The notes beneath the pieces are model-generated. The model was not told the DNA's origin. It did not search any database and saw only the letters and a program-made list of their open reading frames with translations. Position numbers and translations under genes: made by a program. From Melampsora larici-populina 98AG31 (taxonomy: Eukaryota > Basidiomycota > Pucciniomycetes > Pucciniales > Melampsoraceae), in assembly GCF_000204055.1 (NCBI RefSeq), contig NW_006768831.1, positions 388,720 to 452,719 of the forward strand: DNA of 64,000 nt. Direction: 5' to 3'. Positions 60,167 to 64,000 of the stretch are shown here, in pieces. The first letter of the stretch is position 1. Each line of letters begins with the position of its first letter.

Positions 60167-60782
60167 TTAAGCACCAAAACCATAGAGAGTTCGACCTTGT
60201 CGCTTGAGAGCGTAAACTACATCCAATGAAGTCACAGTCTTGCGCTTGGCATGTCTGATGAGAATATCGCGAGTCAGTCTATGGAGGTGAAAGTCAAAGA
60301 GTTTGAAAGAAATTACTCACTCGGTGTAGGTAACTGAGTCACGAATGACATTCTCGAGGAAGATCTTAGAGATTGAACGTTGATAAGTAAGTCTGTTGAA
60401 GGAGAGACTCTCACTCGGGGCAGAAGAGTGACTTACTTTGAGAACACCTCTAGTCTCCTCATAAATCAAACCGGAGATACGTTTAACTCCTCCACGTCTG
60501 GCTAAACGTCTGATAGCAGGTTTAGTGATACCTTGAATGTTATCACGAAGAATCTTACGGTGACCTAATATGGAACAAAGAGCAGTTGAGAAGGAGAACT
60601 TGAAAAACTAGCCGATAAGGATATCAAACTCACGCTTGGCACCACCTTTTCCAAGACCCTTTCCTATTGAAATGAGAATCACGAACCAGGTGTGGTTAGT
60701 GTGTGAATGAAGGCGATATGAGAGTGAGTAAAGCTTGATGAGATAGAAGCTACGAACCACCGGATTTTCCTCGTCCAGACAT
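60167..60782 (-). CDS. H4: histone H4
   Basis: Core nucleosome histone. The five exons 60782-60761, 60663-60634, 60564-60437, 60364-60321 and 60254-60167 sum to 312 nt, the canonical 103 aa plus stop. Conserved stretches are visible: [60 protein letters not shown] and [18 protein letters not shown]. Residue 6 is Ser ([11 protein letters not shown]) instead of the usual Gly, next to acetylation target Lys5. The first donor is ambiguous: using GT three bases further (after 60758) would insert an extra Gly, giving 104 aa; I prefer the canonical length. Confidence 0.95.
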
Positions 60783-62072
60783 AATTCAAGTTGATGATGA
60801 GATTTGTGAGTGGTTCAAAGTTGAGCTTTTTAGTGCGAAGTTTGTGTGATTTTGGTTGGTTGACAGGGGACAAAACAGGACAGAACGAACAAGAGGGGGT
60901 ATTTACAGCGTTATTAAATGAAGGCTCACATTGTACACATGTACAACACAGCTTGTTACAAGTTTCAAGAGATTTCACGTGTGTTACATATCTTTGAATC
61001 ACACCTTCTGATTGGTCAGGAGAAGTCAAAGAAAGTCGTCGCGCGTATGATCTGTTAGCAGAAGATTACACTTTCGTTAGAGCGAGCACCAGTAGGACGG
61101 CAGAAAGACACTCGGAAACTGCACATTGTGCGGATTCGGCATGACTGGCCCGGTGCGCTTGGATTGAAGTCATCTTCTCTACCTCCAACCTTCACGGGTT
61201 TTGAGAATTTGATGATGGGAAGGCGCGATATTTTCATGCCGATCTCGCTCTGGAGAGACTTTCAATAGCGGCTCAGTCAATTCCTTTGCAAAAAGATGAT
61301 CCAATTTGGATGTCAATATATACCATATCGGGAAACCAAGCAGACCCTCACGGAAAGTGAATAAGACGAACTCGGCCATCCTTCACTACCAAAGGCAGTT
61401 TGCGAACACAGATTTCGATGGACTTTTCCCTTTATGGGCCGTTGCGATAAGCCGGCTGACTGCTCCCGTTCCGCATTTCTAAAAAAGTGGATGTGCAACT
61501 ACCGACGAGGGCCACTTGCATCCGGCGAAAGGCGCAAGATTTTAGTTGCTCCCTTATTGAGAGGAATTGATCTTTGTTTCCATTGTTCAAATTTGTTTTC
61601 GATGTTCGGATTTAGTCACTTTTGTATGACCGATATGGCTCAGGAAGACGATGACCTTGTTGCTCTTTTGTCATTTGATGATTGTAACACTTCATCCAGT
61701 TCTTTTCTGTTTCCTTTCTAATTCTCATTCTCTCATTACTTTTTGTTTTGTTTGATTGTATTTCATTCAAATCATCTTTCAACTCACAATCTTTCTTCAC
61801 CTATATTCTACTGATCAAAGCCTCAAGCTCACTCACAAAAACAATCATCAAGGCACCTATTCACAAAAGACGCGTTTTGGGGACTCAACTATTAAAAAAA
61901 GGAACTTGCTAACCCACAACCTTCGTTTCACAATTCATCTCGCAAATTAATTCTTGAAAACAATACAATTTGTCTAGAAGAGAATCGCATTGTAATCATT
62001 GTTATACACACAAAATTTCGATCCCATTGTTATCGAGTTGGAGAACTTTTGTCGGACTTCCAGAAACACAAC
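60783..62072. other. intergenic, histone H4 promoter side and HMG-gene leader
   Basis: About 1.3 kb with only short overlapping open frames lacking domains. The 450 bp before the HMG gene are pyrimidine-rich and look like a long 5' UTR. Confidence 0.5.
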
Positions 62073-64000
62073 ATGATGGACTCTATCAATACATCTTACC
62101 CGGCCTTTGCTTCTTCGGTCTCAGGTTAGTAACACGCATTTTTTGACAGACATGTATTATTTTCTACTACTATGTTACCACGGGCTGATATCCCCAAGAA
62201 ATAGCTTCTTATCAATATTACATATAATTTACTCAAACCACTGACCTAAGCTGACCTCTTCATATTTGTGTTTGACTGGGCTTTCCGTTAGCTGGATTCC
62301 CTACTCCTCCATCTTCGCCTCTCGTCCGACCGCTGAGTTCTCCTCCTGCATTGAGCAGCTCTTCAGGCTTTCTTCAAAAAGTATCAGAACACCCGAAGCA
62401 TCTCCTCGAAAATAAAGCGCACTCACCACCTATCTTCAGCTCTGAGGTTAGAAGGGGTTCTCATACTGACGATACACCGTCAATTTCAACTACACAGAAT
62501 CTCATATTGGTTCCACCTGCTTCTATCTTAAGCGGCGATGTTGGAAGAGTTTCTCAACCTGATGATACACCACCAGCTTTGACAACCGAAGATCCTGACG
62601 TGGTATCTCCTCCCCCTTTTATAATTTCGTCAGATATTAAAATAGGTCCAACAATCGAAAACCATGATGGTCCTTCCTCTGGTATTTCGCATCATTCTTC
62701 TATCAGAGATCATGAAGAAGGGGGTCAGCTTTCAGACCATACAGTTAATCATCAAATGGCTGGTGTGAAGTCTGCCTCAGATCCTGAGCTTTGTGACTTG
62801 CCTGTGTTAGATCCTTCCGTACGTGATCACAAAGATCACAATCAAAATCCAACAAATGATATCATCACATTCAACAATGAGCAAGCTGTAAAATCATCGG
62901 ATCGAATCAGCGAGCAATCAGCAGTGCTAAGTAAAGGAACTGCTAAAACAAAACGAAAGACGAAGAAAGCTAGACCAGCATATGAAGTAGCAGGCAGATT
63001 ACCTCGTCCTCCTAATTCATGGATACTCTATAGATCTGAAAAGATTTTAGAGATGAAATCTTTAGATCTTGGATTAGCTCAATCGATTTTGAGTAAAGAG
63101 ATTGCTGCTCGATGGCGCGAGGAACCAAGTGAAGTGAAAAAGATGTATGAGCGCAAAGCGGAGATTATCAAGGCTGAGCATGCTGCCAAACATCCTGGTA
63201 TGTATTATTCCATCTTAGATCTTTTTTATATCTCAATGCGATCCTTGAAATGAACAAGGTGCTTGATAAATCTTACTGACCAAATCTATACTTTCTTTTT
63301 ATATTCGTTTCCGATTGAAGATTACAAGTATAACCCAAAGCGCCATAGAAAAAATGGAGAAAAGAGTTCAAAAAACCCTACCCGATCCACCATTGAAGAA
63401 GAACATAAAGATCAAAATAAACAACTTACAAAAGGAAAATCCGAAACCCATGATCTCCATCATTTCGCTTTCGAGCATTCAAGAGATTCTTTCAATGTCC
63501 CACCAACCCCAAAGAATTCGATCTCAACCTCTACTGGTGATCAAAAAGATGAAGATCAAATAAGAAACAAATCAGATGAAGAACAAAGATTTCAAACACT
63601 AATTTTAGATGCAAATCTTTATAAAGCCTTTCCAGTCTTAAGTCAACTCATCGCTAATCAAAATCCTAATACTCCTCTTCCTTCAGCATCAACCGAAGCA
63701 TTTCCTACGAGAAGGTCGATGACTATACCAAATCAATTCCAAGACTTGACATTATCATCAAATCAAGGAATCTTTGAGCATCATCACCAACACACTGATC
63801 CACAACTTGTTTCTCCTACTAGCTGGGCACCACCTTGGCAACCGAATGATCCAAGTTCTACACCAATAGATTATCATGATTCTAGGAATTGGAATAGGAA
63901 TATGTCTTACCCACTCCCATCGATTCCACCTGATCATAATGTGAATCGATTTAGCTTACCATCTCAACTTCAATGGACACCTAATCATATTTCACCTAAT
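62073..64000 (+). CDS. HMG-box transcription factor, 3' end beyond window
   Basis: Sequence-specific HMG (MATA-HMG type) regulator of the fungal Ste11/Prf1/Rop1 group, which typically controls mating and morphogenesis genes. Exons 62073-62124, 62292-63197, and 63321 to beyond 64000; both introns are GT-AG and phases match. The N-terminus is Ser/Pro-rich and acidic; the box spans about residues 253-330: GRLPRPPNSWILYRSEK, AQSILSKEIAARWREEPSEV, KKMYERKAEIIKAEHAAKHP, completed after the intron by DYKYNPKRHRK. The tail is Asn/Ser/His-rich and still open at 64000. The start at 62073 (a double ATG) is the first in frame. The precise role is inferred from the family only. Confidence 0.88.

Noticed and set aside
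1..64000. CRISPR arrays, prokaryotic operons or phage genes
   Set aside because: None seen: no regularly spaced identical repeats with unique spacers, and all intact genes are spliced fungal genes.

Overview
The window is nuclear DNA of a filamentous basidiomycete, most probably a rust fungus (Pucciniales). The evidence is a set of intron-dense genes with short GT-AG introns, serine/glutamine-rich AT-biased coding DNA, a histone H4 gene split by four introns, a fungal HMG-box regulator, KRE6/SKN1-type cell-wall synthesis, and heavy loading with degraded Class I and Class II transposons. No operon, CRISPR or prokaryotic signal is present. Exon structures were rebuilt by hand from splice sites and reading-frame continuity; where the frame closes exactly I say so.

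Layout. 1-2.6 kb: a minus-strand, four-exon gene for a putatively secreted protein, interrupted by one in-frame TAG, after which the same frame stays open to the window edge. 3.4-4.4 kb: a decayed Tc1/mariner transposase. 7.3-9.6 kb: a type II membrane glycosyltransferase of the GT61/DUF563 type. 11.26-16.50 kb: a complete DNA transposon with 35-bp perfect terminal inverted repeats, a perfect 8-bp target duplication, a ladder of subterminal repeats and a seven-exon transposase gene (about 1,374 codons) with no visible lesion. 17.3-20.2 kb: a KRE6/SKN1-like beta-glucan synthesis protein. 20.2-25.8 kb: non-coding DNA with foldback elements, microsatellites and an intron-containing tRNA-Ser(AGA). 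25.9-32.8 kb: a giant coiled-coil protein (about 2,186 aa) ending in a microtubule-binding GAR domain preceded by an EB1-type SxIP motif. 34.0-39.8 kb: transcription elongation factor SPT6 in 14 exons. 41.0-42.9 kb: a paraoxonase-like protein with two microexons. 44.0-46.0 kb: an unrecognised multi-pass membrane protein.

46.8-59.3 kb is a repeat and pseudogene graveyard: a PIF/Harbinger element with two convergent ORFs, relics of a myotubularin phosphatase and a DEAH-box helicase, copia LTR/gag/RT fragments, and a Tnp2/Plavaka-like transposase fragment. 59.5-64 kb returns to conserved genes: tRNA-Asp(GTC), histone H4, and an HMG-box transcription factor that runs off the right edge.

Functionally the intact host genes are housekeeping or cell-biological (cell wall glucan, protein or lipid glycosylation, chromatin and transcription elongation, microtubule organisation) and do not form one pathway. 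The most notable points are the intact 5.2-kb transposon, the possible stop-codon readthrough or recent nonsense mutation in the secreted-protein gene, the GAR/SxIP spectrin-like protein, and the SPT6 tail carrying RTP repeats like those of the SPT5 C-terminal region.
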